From Typhlomys cinereus (lineage: Eukaryota; Chordata; Mammalia; Rodentia; Platacanthomyidae), in contig JALPQD010000395.1 in NCBI GenBank assembly GCA_023101885.1, forward strand, positions 1,188,001 through 1,252,000: DNA of 64,000 bases. Direction: 5' to 3'. The translations under genes were made by a program, and so were the position numbers. Below are positions 20,066 to 36,345 of the stretch, one piece after another; position 1 is the first letter of the stretch; each line of letters begins with the position of its first letter. Below the pieces are notes generated by a model that had not been told where the DNA came from, made no database searches, and worked only from the letters and a program-made list of their open reading frames with translations.

Positions 20066-20896
20066 GGTAAACCTTTTAAACATGCATTCTTGGTGGACGT
20101 GTATCATTCCTATTGTGCACTATACCACACATAGGGTGACCATTCAACTTTTCACTGCTGTGAGTACTTTTCAGTACTGTGAGAGAAAGAATTTAACTGG
20201 GCTCTGGGGGTGCTATGTCAGTAAATACCCAATGAATTTCCACCAGAGTTTGGTTTCATCTGGCTGGTTCCACTCAGCTAGCCCACGACCCAGCAGGAAG
20301 CGTCCACCATCAGCATAGGAGTCCTGAGAGGGAACCTCCGTAAGTCCGAGACCTCCTACACTAATTCAGCAAGTCTGCAAGGGGAGACACACTGTTCTGG
20401 GGCGCAGGTAGGAGGAGGTGGGAGGAGAGATGGGGTGCTCACTTGGAGCGCACAGTGGCATGCAGGAAGCCCTAGGTACAGTGTAGCATATGCTGCCAAC
20501 AGTAACCCTCCTGGTAACAATGCCTCCAGACACCTCTTGAGCCACTCCCTCGCCGGCCTGGGACTAGAAGACACTCTACAGAAACCACAGGGCACTAGTT
20601 CTCTCTCAGGAAACTCCAGTCAGTGATTCAGAACCAGCTGCTCTTCATTTGGTTCAGTATTTATCACTGCTGTGTCTGCCCTAAGAAATGCCCATGAATT
20701 GCTGTGAAAATAGATGCCAAGTGGGAGGACTTGTGATAGGCCAGATCAGCCCGTATGATCTGGATGATCCAGTGCCATGGGAGAGAAGCCTTCCTCTCTA
20801 AGGGCTGAAGCACTGGCGAGGGACTCTTTCTTCCAGGGTCTCTTTACAGATTCCCACTTGTCTACGGTGGCTGAGGGGTAAGAGGTGGGGACATAC

Positions 20897-21061
20897 CGTT
20901 CTCTCCCTGGCCCTTGGTATGGGGCAGCTCAGGCGCGTCAGCGGCGTCTTTCTGCTCAGCAGCTCTCCTGGAGGTCCTGGTCTTGGTGGGCAGCTCTGGA
21001 GCCTGCAGCACAGTTCCGGTGGCCCCTCTCACGCTTTGCTTCCCCAGCTCCTTTTCTACTT
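20897..21061 (-). CDS. ABL1: ABL1 exon 10
   Basis: 165 nt, residues 505-559. It encodes EVEKELGKQ and the linker after the kinase domain, with the proline-containing [16 protein letters not shown] stretch, and ends KGQGEN. This linker is less conserved than the kinase exons; KGQGEN differs from the human KGQGES. It has a CCTTAG acceptor and GTATGT donor. Confidence 0.95.
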
Positions 21062-21360
21062 CTAAGGATTACACATGCACACAGAACACATGCAACATCA
21101 GCAAAGGTAGGGGCCCAGAAGGGCTCTGTTTGTCAAGGTAACCGTGGGCATCTATGCAATTACAGAAAAGGACACAGCTGGTGAAGAAACAGCACCAAGC
21201 ATCTTCAGGAGCAAAAGACAGGCTGCCCACCCCCCCAATGCCTCTGCGCAGAGTCCAATGCCGCACTTGATCTGTGCGCGTTCACAGCAAGGAGCTGAGG
21301 CTGCTTAGCTGCCCCAATCCCACCTTGCACCCACCACAGCCCCTGGGACAGGTGCATTAC

Positions 21361-21450
21361 CATCGGAGATGCTGGATTCCTGGAACATCGTTTCAAAGGC
21401 TTGGTGGATTTCAGCAAAGGAGGGCCGATCAGCGGGATTCCACTGCCAAC
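21361..21450 (-). CDS. ABL1: ABL1 exon 9 (end of kinase domain)
   Basis: 90 nt, residues 475-504, the last helix of the kinase C-lobe: [19 protein letters not shown] then [10 protein letters not shown]. The human protein has NPSDRPSF, so position 481 is Ala here. The CAG acceptor and GTAATG donor keep the human phase. Confidence 0.97.
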
Positions 21451-22502
<1,052 letters not shown>

Positions 22503-22639
22503 TTAACCAAACACGGTGTGGCAGAAGCATGTGTAGAAGTAGCCTGGGCAGTCTCACCAGACTCCTAATGACCAATGGCCCGGGACAGACGGGATGGAAT
22601 GTGACTCACGCCACTCACACCATACACTAACACGTGCTG

Positions 22640-22911
22640 AGGAGCTGGGGGCTGGCTCGGTAGGTAAAAGTGCTTGCTGCATAAGATTAGTAAGCTAAGT
22701 TCAATCCCTGGACCACGAGTAAAATCCAGATGTAGTAGTAGTGGGCACCTGTAATGTCACGACTCCTATGGTGAGATGGGAGGCGAGACACGTCGGAGCC
22801 TGCGGACTGTAGTAGCTGCAAAGCCAGCAGCAGAAACAATAAGACCTTGTCTCAGCAAGATGGAGGGTTGAGAACTGATGCCCACAAGCTGTCCTGTTCT
22901 CAGCACGCGCA

Positions 22912-22962
<51 letters not shown>
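22640..22962 (+). repeat. B4-like SINE with (CA)n tail
   Basis: An ID-like head (gctggctcggtaggtaaaag, gtgcttgctgcataag, gttcaatccctgg) followed by an eroded B1 body and tail (aagaccttgtctcagcaaga), then alternating GC and a CA run from about 22,921. Confidence 0.7.
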
Positions 22963-22966
<4 letters not shown>

Positions 22967-24350
22967 GTTTTATATACATATATATAAAATTTAAAAAATA
23001 AGCAAAAATGCTGAAGGAGAGAAGAGCAGGCGCAGCCCAATGAGCTAAGTGGTCTTTTAGGAGGTGGCACCCACGGTTGGAAGTCAGGCAGGCACCACAC
23101 TCTGCTATAGCTGTGTGACCAATGAGCTACATGCATCAGGTCACCAGCCACTCAGAATGGCTAGGATCATCTCCGGGGCCCCTTCTAATTCTAAACAATT
23201 CATAAAATGCTTATGGAATCTTTGAAATCAGAGAGTCTTGAAATCCCATCCCCACCCTCCCAGCACAACCAGGATCCTTGCAGAACAGGTCTGGGACAGG
23301 AAACGAACCAGAAAAAGTTTGTCATTCCTGGTGGTGAGGGTATCATGGAAGGGCAGCATCAAAAGGTCAAAGCGTTGAGTTCCCATGGGCCAAAAGTGAG
23401 ACGGTTCAAGTACGGACAAGTAAAAAAGCAGTGGGTTGAAATACAGGAAGTGTATTTCAATCTAAGAGTTCATGCTAACACCACACAAGACACCACTGTA
23501 GGAGACAGGTGGGTAGCACACAGGTACCTGTCGTTCCTGTACCAACTGTACTGTGGTTACCAAGCACGCGAAGGGGTTTCTTTTTCACAGAAGTGCTCTG
23601 TTAGTAAGTGAATAAGGAATAGCAGATTAGAGAGTCACCACGGGGCAGCCCTTAGTGAACCAGGGTCTAGGCACTGGGTCGACAGCTGCTACATAACATC
23701 TAAAACAAAGAGAAAAGCGAGTTATGCCCCTATCGGCCTAAGAACATGCTGCCTCCTCTGATGCACTTAGTGGTAAAGAACAAAGTCAAACCAACATGGT
23801 TGGCAATCCAGAGCTTTCCATTCCTGGGAACACCAAAGCCAGCAGCGTGCAACCGACCACAGCCCAGGGACACAGTTGAACACCAGCTGGAAAGTCTAAG
23901 GGACAAATGACAGTGTTTCTTCAATAAAGAAACAGCAGGGAAAAAACAGAGATAGGAGGAAGAGATGGGTTAAGGAGACGTAAGGGACGGATCACGTATG
24001 CAGCGAGCGAGGCACATCTGAACTTCAGGCGACAGTGTGAAGACAAGCGTTTCTGTGGTTCAACTGGAAATTTGAACTCTGGACGTGCCATTCAAAAATT
24101 ACTGTTGAGTTTAGGTGTAGCACTGTGGCTGTGCTAATAAAAAAGTCTTCTGTAAGAAACTAATATTGAAAAATTCATGTATAAAATATTAATATGACGT
24201 CTGGGATTTATTTCAAAATACTAAGTCAGGAGAGATGCCAAACGCCACACACGCCCAGTGGAGGCTTCGTGGAGGCTCACGGGCAACACCATCTTCTTCA
24301 GCTCATACTTACTGTCTGTCATTAAAAAAAATCTTCAAAAAATAAAAATA

Positions 24351-24520
24351 GGGGCTGCGAGATGGCTCATCAGATAAAGGTACTTATTACCAGCCTGGAC
24401 ACCCAAGTTCAAGTCCCAGAGCCAACGTGTAGGAGAAAACCAACTCCAGACAGTGGTCCTCAAACCTCCAAAGACACGTGCCCCCCCTTACCACAAGATA
24501 AACAAATGTATTTTAAAGAA
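24351..24520 (+). repeat. short ID-headed SINE
   Basis: ggggctgcgagatggctcat with a B-box-like gttcaagtcccagagcc, then an unrelated short body (aactccagacagtggtcctc) and an A/T-rich tail. It resembles the elements at 30,695, 41,695 and 57,695. Confidence 0.6.
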
Positions 24521-24698
24521 TGTAATACATGAAACTTCGGAATAAAGTGCCCTTATTAAAGCCCAAACCAAAGTGGAAGTATGGAGCGAGCATACTGTTG
24601 AAAGGAAGATGCTGGGTGCTATGGGGTCAGACCTAAGCAGCAAACGTGGTGGGCAGACCTAAAGATGCGCGTCAAAACCGGCCACGTATACTGCATTA

Positions 24699-26709
<2,011 letters not shown>

Positions 26710-26887
26710 CTGTGAATGAAGTTTTTCTTCTCCAGGTACTCCATGGCTGATGAGATCTGAGTGGCCATGTATAGCAGCACCACGGCGCTCACCTCCTGCC
26801 GGTTACACTCTCTCAGGTAGTCCAACAGGTTGCCGTAGGTCATGAACTCAGTGATGATATAGAACGGGGGCTCGCGGGTACACACCC
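26710..26887 (-). CDS. ABL1: ABL1 exon 6 (gatekeeper and hinge)
   Basis: 178 nt, residues 303-361 plus two bases of codon 362. It encodes [15 protein letters not shown] with the gatekeeper Thr315, the hinge [10 protein letters not shown], and helix E up to EKKNFIHR. Position 336 is Ser (EVSAVVLLY) as in mouse; human has Asn. The start GGGTGTGTACC and donor GTAGGG reproduce the human phase. Confidence 0.98.
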
Positions 26888-27660
<773 letters not shown>

Positions 27661-29559
27661 TTAACAGCCATGCTGCTCCGGATTGGCTCCACGCCAGGCA
27701 AGTCTCATGCCGGTAGCACCCAGCCTCCCCTTGGGACCGAGCTTCTGAGTCCTCACCCAGGGTGCTGTGACATCAATTAGGTTTCAAACACAGCCGGTGG
27801 AGCAATTCTGGGATGTGTGGACCCTTTAGGAGGTGGCACTAGGTGGTGCTCAGCCCCCGGTTCTCCACTTACATTTCCCCACTTTTCAGAGTTTGTGGGG
27901 TCTGAGAGACGTGCACAGGACACATTACGAACACAGCACTACTCTGCAAGTTCTGTTTTGCGACATGTCTAATGCACTTGACCTTAAAAACAGATGGCTC
28001 GAGACTCTGAAAGGAGCTGACTTACGGGAAGAGACCTGACTGCAAAGACCGCGTCTCACACTGGTAGAAGCAGACGCGAGCTGCTCGTGGGCTCCTAGGG
28101 AAGCAGTCACCACTGTCTGGGGGTCAGTCACCGGCTCTGAACAATCCTCAACATGACTCCCTGACAAGGGACTTGCAGGCCCCATTCATATAGGTCACTG
28201 CGCAAGGCCACAGATTCTGACTGCCAAGGAAGAGAGAAAGAGAGTGGCAGGCGGCCAGAGCTCAGGGGCCGCTTCCCACCTTTCCTCACACATTGTCAGG
28301 CCAGGTCTGAAGCTGTGGTCCTGCCGTGTGGCCTACATCTCCCCCACCCCACGCCTCTGGGTAACTTCGACCGCTGTCCTCTGAACATCACAAACAGAAG
28401 CAGGCAGCAGCTAGCGGCAGGTGTCTGCAGGCACCTGCTCACGCGTGTGCACATGCACGGCGGGGAGGGAACGTCCTGAAAACCCCTAAGCATGGCTCTG
28501 CCAGGTCTTACGTTAATCATGAAAGCTTCTACACCATTCTTGGCTCTCAGGGAACCAAAGGAGCCAAAGTGCCCCCAATATGTGGCCTGTGGCAGTTCCA
28601 GTTCTTCCCCTGAGAAGGGAGGACCCCAGAATACAGAACGACCTCCCCTCAGCACATTCTAACTCTGTCGGCCACGTTTATAAGCAAAGAAGGGGGGACA
28701 GTGTGTGCATCCCCGTCACTAAGCATGGGGGGTAAACTGAGATGCAATGCTGCTGCCTTTAGCAATGGAGGTTGCTCTCATAATATCGCTGGCTGTCACA
28801 CCTGTGTCATGCCAGGGAGACTCATCCCTGCGCCAGACTCTTCCAAGCCCCTTTTGCTCCTGGCTCTGGAATGCAATGCTTGATGCGCCTGGTAAGCATT
28901 CATGTCAAAGGCTGGAGATGGTGCCAGGACCCAGGGAGCCCGTATGCTCAGCACGGCTCGAGGATCACGAGGCAACTCTCAGGGATGTTTTCTAGGCAAG
29001 TGAGCCATGCACAGCGAGGTCATTTTCGAAACCACATTTGTTCTAGCCACTGATCTACACCTATGACACAAACTTCTTAGCACAAATATGTAAAAGGTAC
29101 ACGACTGTCAAAGCGTCTCCTGCCTGTGTTCACCCTTCCCTCCAGTCTCACACCCACATGGATGTGCAATGCCTTGTTTTTCCTGTCAGAAAAATCCATG
29201 TGAATTTGTCTCCCCCTGCTGGAATTGATTTATCATTTAAGCAGCTCACAGTAACTTTAATTTCTAACCTCATGCTAACCTGAGATGCTCCTCTATTGTT
29301 AATTTTTAAGTTTCCACCATCCTCTTGAAGACAGTTTCTCCACTTACACAGAAAAATAAAACTAGTTTTGTAAGTTCAAGCCGGATCTTCCCATCTCCTC
29401 GTGCCCGTGAGGCCTGTCTGTGTCACATGAACTTCCCACAGCACGAGGCAGTGGCCACGAGATGGCCTGCCAGTTACACTGACCAAGCTTCTGCTGAGGC
29501 TGCTGGGATCCTACTTTACTTTCTCTGATTCCGTTTTCTTTTGACCTTCTCTGACCTTG

Positions 29560-29752
29560 TCTACCCTTCCCCCGAGTCCCACGTGACCACGGTTGGCCTC
29601 AAACTCACTTTGTAATCAAGGACAATCCTCCTGCCTCCACCTTCCAAGTGCTGGAACCACAGCTGTGCAAGATCGTGCAGTGCTAGGGACTGAACCCAGG
29701 CTCCACACATGTTAAGCAAGCGCTCTACCATCTGAGCCACACCCCCAGTCTC
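29560..29752 (-). repeat. B4-like SINE (B1 + ID), antisense
   Basis: On the + strand: ggttggcctcaaactcactt, tcctcctgcctccaccttcc, aagtgctggaaccacagctg (reversed B1), then ctagggactgaacccaggct, taagcaagcgctctaccatc, tgagccaca (reversed ID head). Confidence 0.8.
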
Positions 29753-30489
29753 TGAACCTACTTTCCTGTCTGCGTATGGAAGAAGATCACACAGGTGCCC
29801 ACGCAGGGCCTGGAACAGGCATCCGTGGTATTTGCCTTCTGTTCCTGTAATGTTATCTTTGACCATAAGAGGTGGATTAGACACTTGAGTGACAGCAAGG
29901 CTGGTTTTCTAATGAACGCTGTCAGGAGAGTCAAGCCACCCACACAGTGAAGCGCCAGACTTCACCTGAGGGACTAAACGCCCTGGGGAGACAGAAGCTC
30001 TGGCTCGAAAGCAGATCACAAAGCAGACGTGGACCGAGAGCCCAACGAAGAGCTCCCAAGAAACCGTCTGTTTCCAAACAGAAGGACGCCTGAGCCCATG
30101 GTCAGCAGGGCCTTCTAGGCCCCGAGGAGCAAGCTCGGCACCACAGATTCCAAGGCCCGCCGCCCTCCGTGTCTGGCTGGAGCCATTTCAGTGTGGCTGC
30201 AAAATGCCGCCACTGCCAGAGCCCTGTTCTCCTCGGCTGTTTCTAGAGTTCTCCCAACAAACTGGTGTCTTAGGAGAAGACAGATTCAAACCTGCTGCAC
30301 GGTGGGGGACACAGTGGTCTCAATGCTGGCGTGGATTGGACAGGACCCCAGGCACCAAATGGAGAGCAGAAAGGCACTGTGAGCACATGCTGACTATGAG
30401 AGCTCTGCTCGCTTCCACCGTTTCCATGGTGATCTGTCGCTCGTGAGTCAATGTCAATGCCCTGTGACATCGTAGCCTTTTCCAAACAC

Positions 30490-30595
30490 CATCACTGAAC
30501 CCAGCACTAGAGGCAGGAGGACAGCAAGGGCTCAGCAACCATCTCTGGCTACATAATGTGTGAGGCCAGCCTGGGTTACAGAAGACTGTTAACTC
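30490..30595 (+). repeat. B1 SINE fragment
   Basis: Eroded B1: acccagcactagaggcagga, then ggctacataatgtgtgaggc, then cagcctgggttacagaagac. Confidence 0.6.
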
Positions 30596-30694
30596 TCTGA
30601 GCCCGCACTAACGGGATGCTGTCACTTAACAAAACAAACGAAATCTTGACTTATATAAACTTTTGGAATATAGCTCATCTAAAACTTGGGGCTT

Positions 30695-30895
30695 CTTGGC
30701 AAGTGAGGTGGTTTAGCAGGAAAGGCACTTGCTGCACAAGCCTTTTAACCTGAGTTCAATCCCTGGAGTCCATAGGAAGTGGAGAGAAAGAACCGACTCC
30801 ATCAAATTATCTTCTGATCTCCATCTGTGCACACGTGCGCCCCCTCGACATCATGAACATGCATGCACAGACACAGAGAAATGGATAAATAAATG
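30695..30895 (+). repeat. short ID-headed SINE
   Basis: Head with gaggtggtttagcaggaaag, gcacttgctgcacaagcc, gttcaatccctggag; then a body with accgactccatcaaattatc and tcttctgatctccatctgtg; tail of cacacg and gataaataaatgg. It is in the same family as the element at 24,351. Confidence 0.6.
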
Positions 30896-30941
30896 GCACT
30901 CCTTAGACTCAGTAGCTGGTTTTCTTTACTGTGTCTTGTGC

Positions 30942-31050
30942 TGGCATGGTGACACACATCTGGAATGCCAGCATTTGGGAAGCTGAAGGAGGATTTCAAG
31001 TTCAAGGCAAGTCTGGGCTACATACATAGTATCAATAACAAGATGCTGCG
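30942..31050 (+). repeat. B1 SINE
   Basis: Typical B1 order: tggcatggtgacacacatct, atgccagcatttgggaagct, gaaggaggatttcaagttca, aggcaagtctgggctacata. Confidence 0.75.
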
Positions 31051-31403
31051 GAAGGAAGACAGGGAGGGAGGAGCAAAGGAGAGAGGGAGAGCGGAAGGAA
31101 GGAGAAAAGGATCCAGCTGTCAGCAGGCACCTGCTGAATCCTGCCAGGCGTGGGGCAGTGCGGAATCTCGCTGCAATGCCAGTTTCTGTCTATAGGGGCC
31201 AGCAAGTGCCCTTCACTTTCCCAGCTCTGGAGGCGTATGGGGGGAAGGGGAGCTTTCTTACTCTGAAGGCACCTGTTTTCCAGACCATATATGAAGTGAG
31301 GGCTGGGCACAAGCAGGCCTTGCTGGTTAAGGAATCCACCTCTGTTGGGCCCACCCAGGATTTGCCTCAGGGCATGACCGAGCACGTGGGACTAAAGATG
31401 CGC

Positions 31404-31700
31404 TGAGGGCAAGGGGCTTGGGCGTAACCTGATCACTTCACAGAGAGCCCTAATTGGCTTTCAGGTATCTACCTGCCCCCTGGGCTGAGCGGCATTGAAC
31501 TTGACCATTAGCACCTGTAGGATGTATTGACCTTGTGATACAATTGGATGCCAGTTTCGCGTCTTGGTGGCCTTTGTCTATAAAAGTTCCTTTTCTCCCC
31601 CCAATAAAGTGAGATCTGCTTCTGACAATCTCCCCGTCCTGTGCCGAGTCTCTGGGGGTAGAGGCAGAGGTGGGGACGGCTGGAACCTGCTTTCATCACA
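31404..31700 (+). mobile_element. candidate solo LTR of an endogenous retrovirus
   Basis: The last 130 bases have LTR architecture: TATAAAA at 31579, AATAAA at 31603 only 24 bases later (a short R region), then a U5-like tail through ggtggggacggctggaacct to catcaca. The proposed outer limits TG at 31404 and CA near 31698 are guesses and I found no matching target-site duplication. No internal retroviral genes are adjacent. A chance pairing of TATA and poly(A) motifs is the alternative. Confidence 0.45.
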
Positions 31701-31708
31701 GCCAGCAG

Positions 31709-31710
<2 letters not shown>

Positions 31711-31739
<29 letters not shown>

Positions 31740-31740
31740 A
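31711..31740. repeat. (TG)n microsatellite
   Basis: About 14-15 TG units followed by gagtgagtgaat. Confidence 0.95.
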
Positions 31741-32084
31741 GTGAGTGAATAAGTGCATGAGTGGGAACCGGTTCCCACACACCTCTCCACACAGAAGAGG
31801 AGCCCCCCCAAGCAGGCTCTGCTCCCCTTAAAGGTAAGGAGAGCTCTACCTCTTCTGAGGGAGAAAGCAGCCACACACACTGGCAGGGGCTAGCAGGACT
31901 GAGAAGCCGGAGAAACCTGCTCATTGAGACCACTGAAGGGTTTTTGTTCGCTGCTGTAGCCTGTGAGAGAAATCCTTGGAGGAGAGAGGGCTGAAAGGTT
32001 TCTAAGGAGGTGTAACTGAGATTTGTGGTTTTTTTCATAGTATTTGAGGAATAAGACCCTAAAAGGGGAGGATTTGGGGGCTAG

Positions 32085-32240
32085 GTGCCTGGATTTGAAT
32101 CCTGGCTCAGTTACCATCTCTGCTGCTTCAGTTTCCTTAGCCTTAAAATGGGTATTGTGTTAGTACTGTAGTATTCCTCTCTTAAGATTGTAGGGTGAAA
32201 TGAGATGCTGGCTGCACTATACATGTCACCTGCACTGAGA
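32085..32240 (+). repeat. MIR
   Basis: MIR core and 3' part: tggatttgaatcctggctca, gttaccatctctgctgcttc, agtttccttagccttaaaat, then gggtattgtgttagtactg and gggtgaaatgagatgctgg. Confidence 0.75.
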
Positions 32241-33317
32241 CTCTGTCCCTAAGACAAGCTCAGTAAGTACTCGTCATTGGTGTAATTTAGAACCCAAAGC
32301 TCTCAACTTCTATAGCAAATTAAAGATACAACATACTGACACTAGCCTATCGGCCTAGCTCACTTTTATTTATTTATTTTTTAACCAAGTGCCACTGAAT
32401 TCTCCCTGGATAGCTCTGAGCCTGTCTCTCCGAGGGACAAACCAGAGGTTATACCACTGTCACTGGTACATGCCATCATTATGCTGACTTCTTACACCTG
32501 GACAAGGACACCCAACGTCCACGGTGAAGAACTTGGATTCTTTTCTAATCCAAGGCCTGGAAAACGGACCAGGGACTCCACAGTTCTTGCATTCTCAAAG
32601 GGCAAACCTGGACAATGCCCAGGTGTTGTGGACAACTCTGACCGTACCGCCCTTTCCTCACGTGTCTGTCCTGCCCAAAGGACCAACAGAAGGAGTGTTC
32701 AATGTGCTATCAGGAAGCCACCATTTTGCACTAAAGAATTCAGTACAGTCTGTGTTCTAAAACAGCAACTTATGCTGGCCAACATTTCTAGTTTCCAGTG
32801 TACTGTGCCTCTGAGGGACGGAGTCGGGTAAGTCCTATGACAAGCACACACGGGTCTGTGTTCAGAGGCTCAGGGTGCATGGCGTACATTAACACTAGGG
32901 GGCCCTCTCACCACAGGAAAAGCTCTGCTCATGAGCTGAAGCAGGGAGCAGAATGAAGGTGAAATTTCCTGGTGTACTCTATCAGCTCTCCTGGAACTTC
33001 CACTGGAAGCCACGCACCAGTGAGGACAGTGCAGCACAGCTGGAAGGTGTGGGGTGGGACCCAGGGAAAGCACTTCCCTGCATGGTGCTGTCCACAGAAG
33101 CCTGGCCTGCGCACCCAGACCGGCTGCCCGCACTCATCTTCCCTTTGCCCTCAGCAGTCCACGGAGGGCACCTTGACGTCTCCTTTCTAGCTGGGAGCTT
33201 CAGCGAGTTTCTCTAAACTCTCGGCGAGAAGCAACCTTCATGCCACCGGACCAGAAGGGAAGCCTGGCTCTGAAAGAATGGTAGCTACCATGCAACTAGA
33301 ACCTTCTCCAGTCACTA

Positions 33318-33776
<459 letters not shown>

Positions 33777-34709
33777 TCAGTTCCGCGCGGACGCCATGGC
33801 AGCCATGCTGCGAAGCGCCGGTGCTTCACGTCAACGGCTCCACACGCCCGGGAACGCTCCGGGTCACAGCAGCGTCTCCCCAGCAGTTCCAGAAAGTACA
33901 TGCTACCCAAGAGGCTCAATAAAGCCAAAGAGCCGGACCGTGTGTGCAGCCGGCCGCCTGAACCCTCGCCGTCCTTCCCAAGCTCAGCGCCTTCGTCTCC
34001 TCACATGCCGACTTAACGTCTTCCCTGACGGCGCGTCCTGAGTCGCCGAGCCCCGTCTCCTGCCTTACTTTTCTGCATCACACGCACCACTAGCTGTGGA
34101 CACACTGTGCTTCCTCACTGCCTGTAGCTATCCAGCTGGCCTGAGCCCCAGGAGTCCTAGGTCATCTCTCTCCATCCTGCAATCCCAGCTTCAGTAAATG
34201 CTTGCCAGCAGATTAAGGAGCAGCAGCGCCCACTGGGAAACAGTTTCATCTGTAAGTGTAAGGGGGTGAGCGGGACAGAAGGCTGACAGCGGTAGTGAAG
34301 CACTGCCGCCTACTCACTTGGGCTGGGAATCCTGGCAGGGTGCCCAGCGGGGCTGTCTCGTCAGGCATCCGGCAGGGACATGCCAGGAGAGACAGTACAT
34401 CTTTTTCCACAGTGGGGAAGGAGAAGACTCTAAGACGTGAGACTTTATCTGAGGCAGGAGGGGCCTGAGAGGGATCAGTCCAAAGAGTTCTCTTGTGGAC
34501 ACAGCGAGGGGCAGCTGGCAGAAAGGGCTGATGTGGGTGGTGAGACTTCCTCTCTCCTTCCCTCCTACCTGATGCTGTGGTAAGGGCAGCTTTCACGCCA
34601 AAAATAATCCCGGGTTAAAATCCACACAGAACATCTGGGTCCAAGTACATAACATGTCTCAAAGGACACTTAAAATCCCAACCAAGTGTTCAGCCTTGTC
34701 CTGGTGGCC

Positions 34710-34775
34710 AAGTGATAGATAGACAGACAGACAGACAGACAGGGATGGATAGATATAGATGGATGGATAGATCAG
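34710..34775. repeat. (AGAC)n/(GATG)n simple repeat
   Basis: A tetranucleotide block: about seven AGAC units, then gatggatagatatagatggatggatagat-type units. Confidence 0.92.
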
Positions 34776-35139
34776 AGTGCTGGTGATACTGGTGAGAAGT
34801 AACAGGGTTAGGCTGAGACTATAGCTATTATTTCTTATTACTTTAAAAAAAAAAAGAAAGAAAGGGGGGGAGCACGAGCAACCCCGGCAGGACAGGGCCT
34901 TCAGCTGTTGGCCAAGGCTGGGCATGTTCCTTGGGATCCGCCTGCTGAAGCTTTGCTCTGCAGGGTGCAGTAGTGTGAGGTAGAAAGGGAGGTCTCCAGG
35001 ACCCTGAAGTGCTCAAAGGGTAGTTCTAAAAGGAGCAAGGACCCCCCCGTGACTGTTCACACTGCTGAGTGGACACTCACACTCCTCTGTATGCGCCACC
35101 CTGCCTGAACTTTCAGCTTTCACACTCACCTGAACAGGT

Positions 35140-35227
35140 GTGTGCGTGTGCATGCATGTGTGTGGTGTGTGTGCATGCGTGTGTGTGTGTATGTGTGGTG
35201 TGTGCGTGTGTGCATGTGCGGGTACGT

Positions 35228-35262
<35 letters not shown>
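35140..35262. repeat. complex (TG)n microsatellite
   Basis: About 120 bases of TG with CA, GCG and GGT interruptions ending in an uninterrupted run of some 16 TG units. Confidence 0.95.
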
Positions 35263-36071
35263 ACGCACTTCCAAAAGCACTCACGTGGGGTAGAAGGTGA
35301 CTTGCAGGAGTCAGTTCTCTCCTTTTACCATGAGGATTCTAAACACTGACCTCAGGTCACCAGGCTTAGCACAAGTGCCTCTACCTGCTGAACTATCTCA
35401 CCTGGTTCTCTCTCTTTTGGCTCGAGATGACAAAATTTTGAAAACTTAAGCAAGTTGAACTCTGCATCAATAATCTTTTAGTGGAAACTCCACAAAATAA
35501 AATTCCACAGAAAACTAGGATTTGTCTAGAGAGATTCTCCAGTTCTGAAAACTTGGTCCTTGTGTAACAGGACCTCTCAGTACAGAGAAGGCCCTCCTTT
35601 CAAACCACAGACCACTAAAGAAAGCCCCTGTATGAGCAGCTTGGGGCCTCCCGAGCCAGGCTGGAGACCAAGGTGGAGCTTCTAGTGCTGCTGCAGATAC
35701 AGGTGCATCCAGCAGCTCAGAGACCAAGCTTGCTGGATGCTGCCATGTCCCGGCCCGCTTCTCTCAGGTTGGCACAGAGAGGGTCGTCTTCCCTGCCACA
35801 GAACACAGAGAAGCAGGACAGTCATTCCAAGACACTCCTGGAATCCGAGCAGCTCACCACTTGCATATGAAGAGCAAGGAAGGAGGCGCGATCGTGCTGC
35901 TGTCCAGGGGCCTTGCACGGATGGCGCACATATGCTGCACACCCCAAGCTTCACCGTAAGCCGATTCCTAAAAGGCTGCTCCGCTGGGGATCCCAGGAGG
36001 CTTCACTGCCTGTCCAAACGTCAAACTTCTTTTTTTAAGTGTTTTATGTACATTCTGCAGCAGTTCTTTTT

Positions 36072-36345
36072 TTCTTATTCAATTGTGCTTGTATGTGTGT
36101 ATGCGTGTGTGCACGCATGTATGCGTGTGTGTGTAGAACCACGGACGAATTCGGGAACCACCATAGACGCCTCCACCTCCTCCTTGTTTACTCTGGCCCG
36201 TGATTCAGACTCCGCCCTACCAGGACCAGAAACGCAGGCTGCCCCTGCTTCTGCCCGGTGTCTATACGTGGGGTCAAAGATCTGAACTCAGGACCTTCCG
36301 CCTGCAAGGCAGAGGCTTAACCTCTGAGCTACCTCTCCAGCCCCC
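36072..36345 (-). repeat. dimeric ID-like/Geo-like SINE, class 2, antisense
   Basis: On the + strand: agaaccacggacgaattcgg, aaccaccatagacgcctcca (class 2 right half), then accaggaccagaaacgcagg, gtctatacgtggggtcaaag, and the reversed ID head up to acctctccagccccc. The element is full length. Confidence 0.88.

Larger units (their letters stand above)
18056..20896 (-). other. ABL1: ABL1 intron 10
   Basis: A 2.8-kb intron holding a GT microsatellite, a 24-bp tandem duplication, one antisense dimeric SINE and one antisense B4 remnant. From 20,066 to 20,896 I see nothing recognisable. The 167- and 196-codon + strand open frames near 18,460-19,400 run through the tandem duplication and the SINE and are not genes. 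Confidence 0.85.

Noticed and set aside
22916..22962. alternating GC/CA tract as a possible Z-DNA element or CRISPR-like array
   Set aside because: It is an ordinary SINE-tail microsatellite; no spacers or repeats of CRISPR type exist, as expected in a mammal.
31579..31585. TATAAAA in ABL1 intron 4 as a promoter of an unannotated gene
   Set aside because: No downstream exon or open frame; an LTR is a better explanation.
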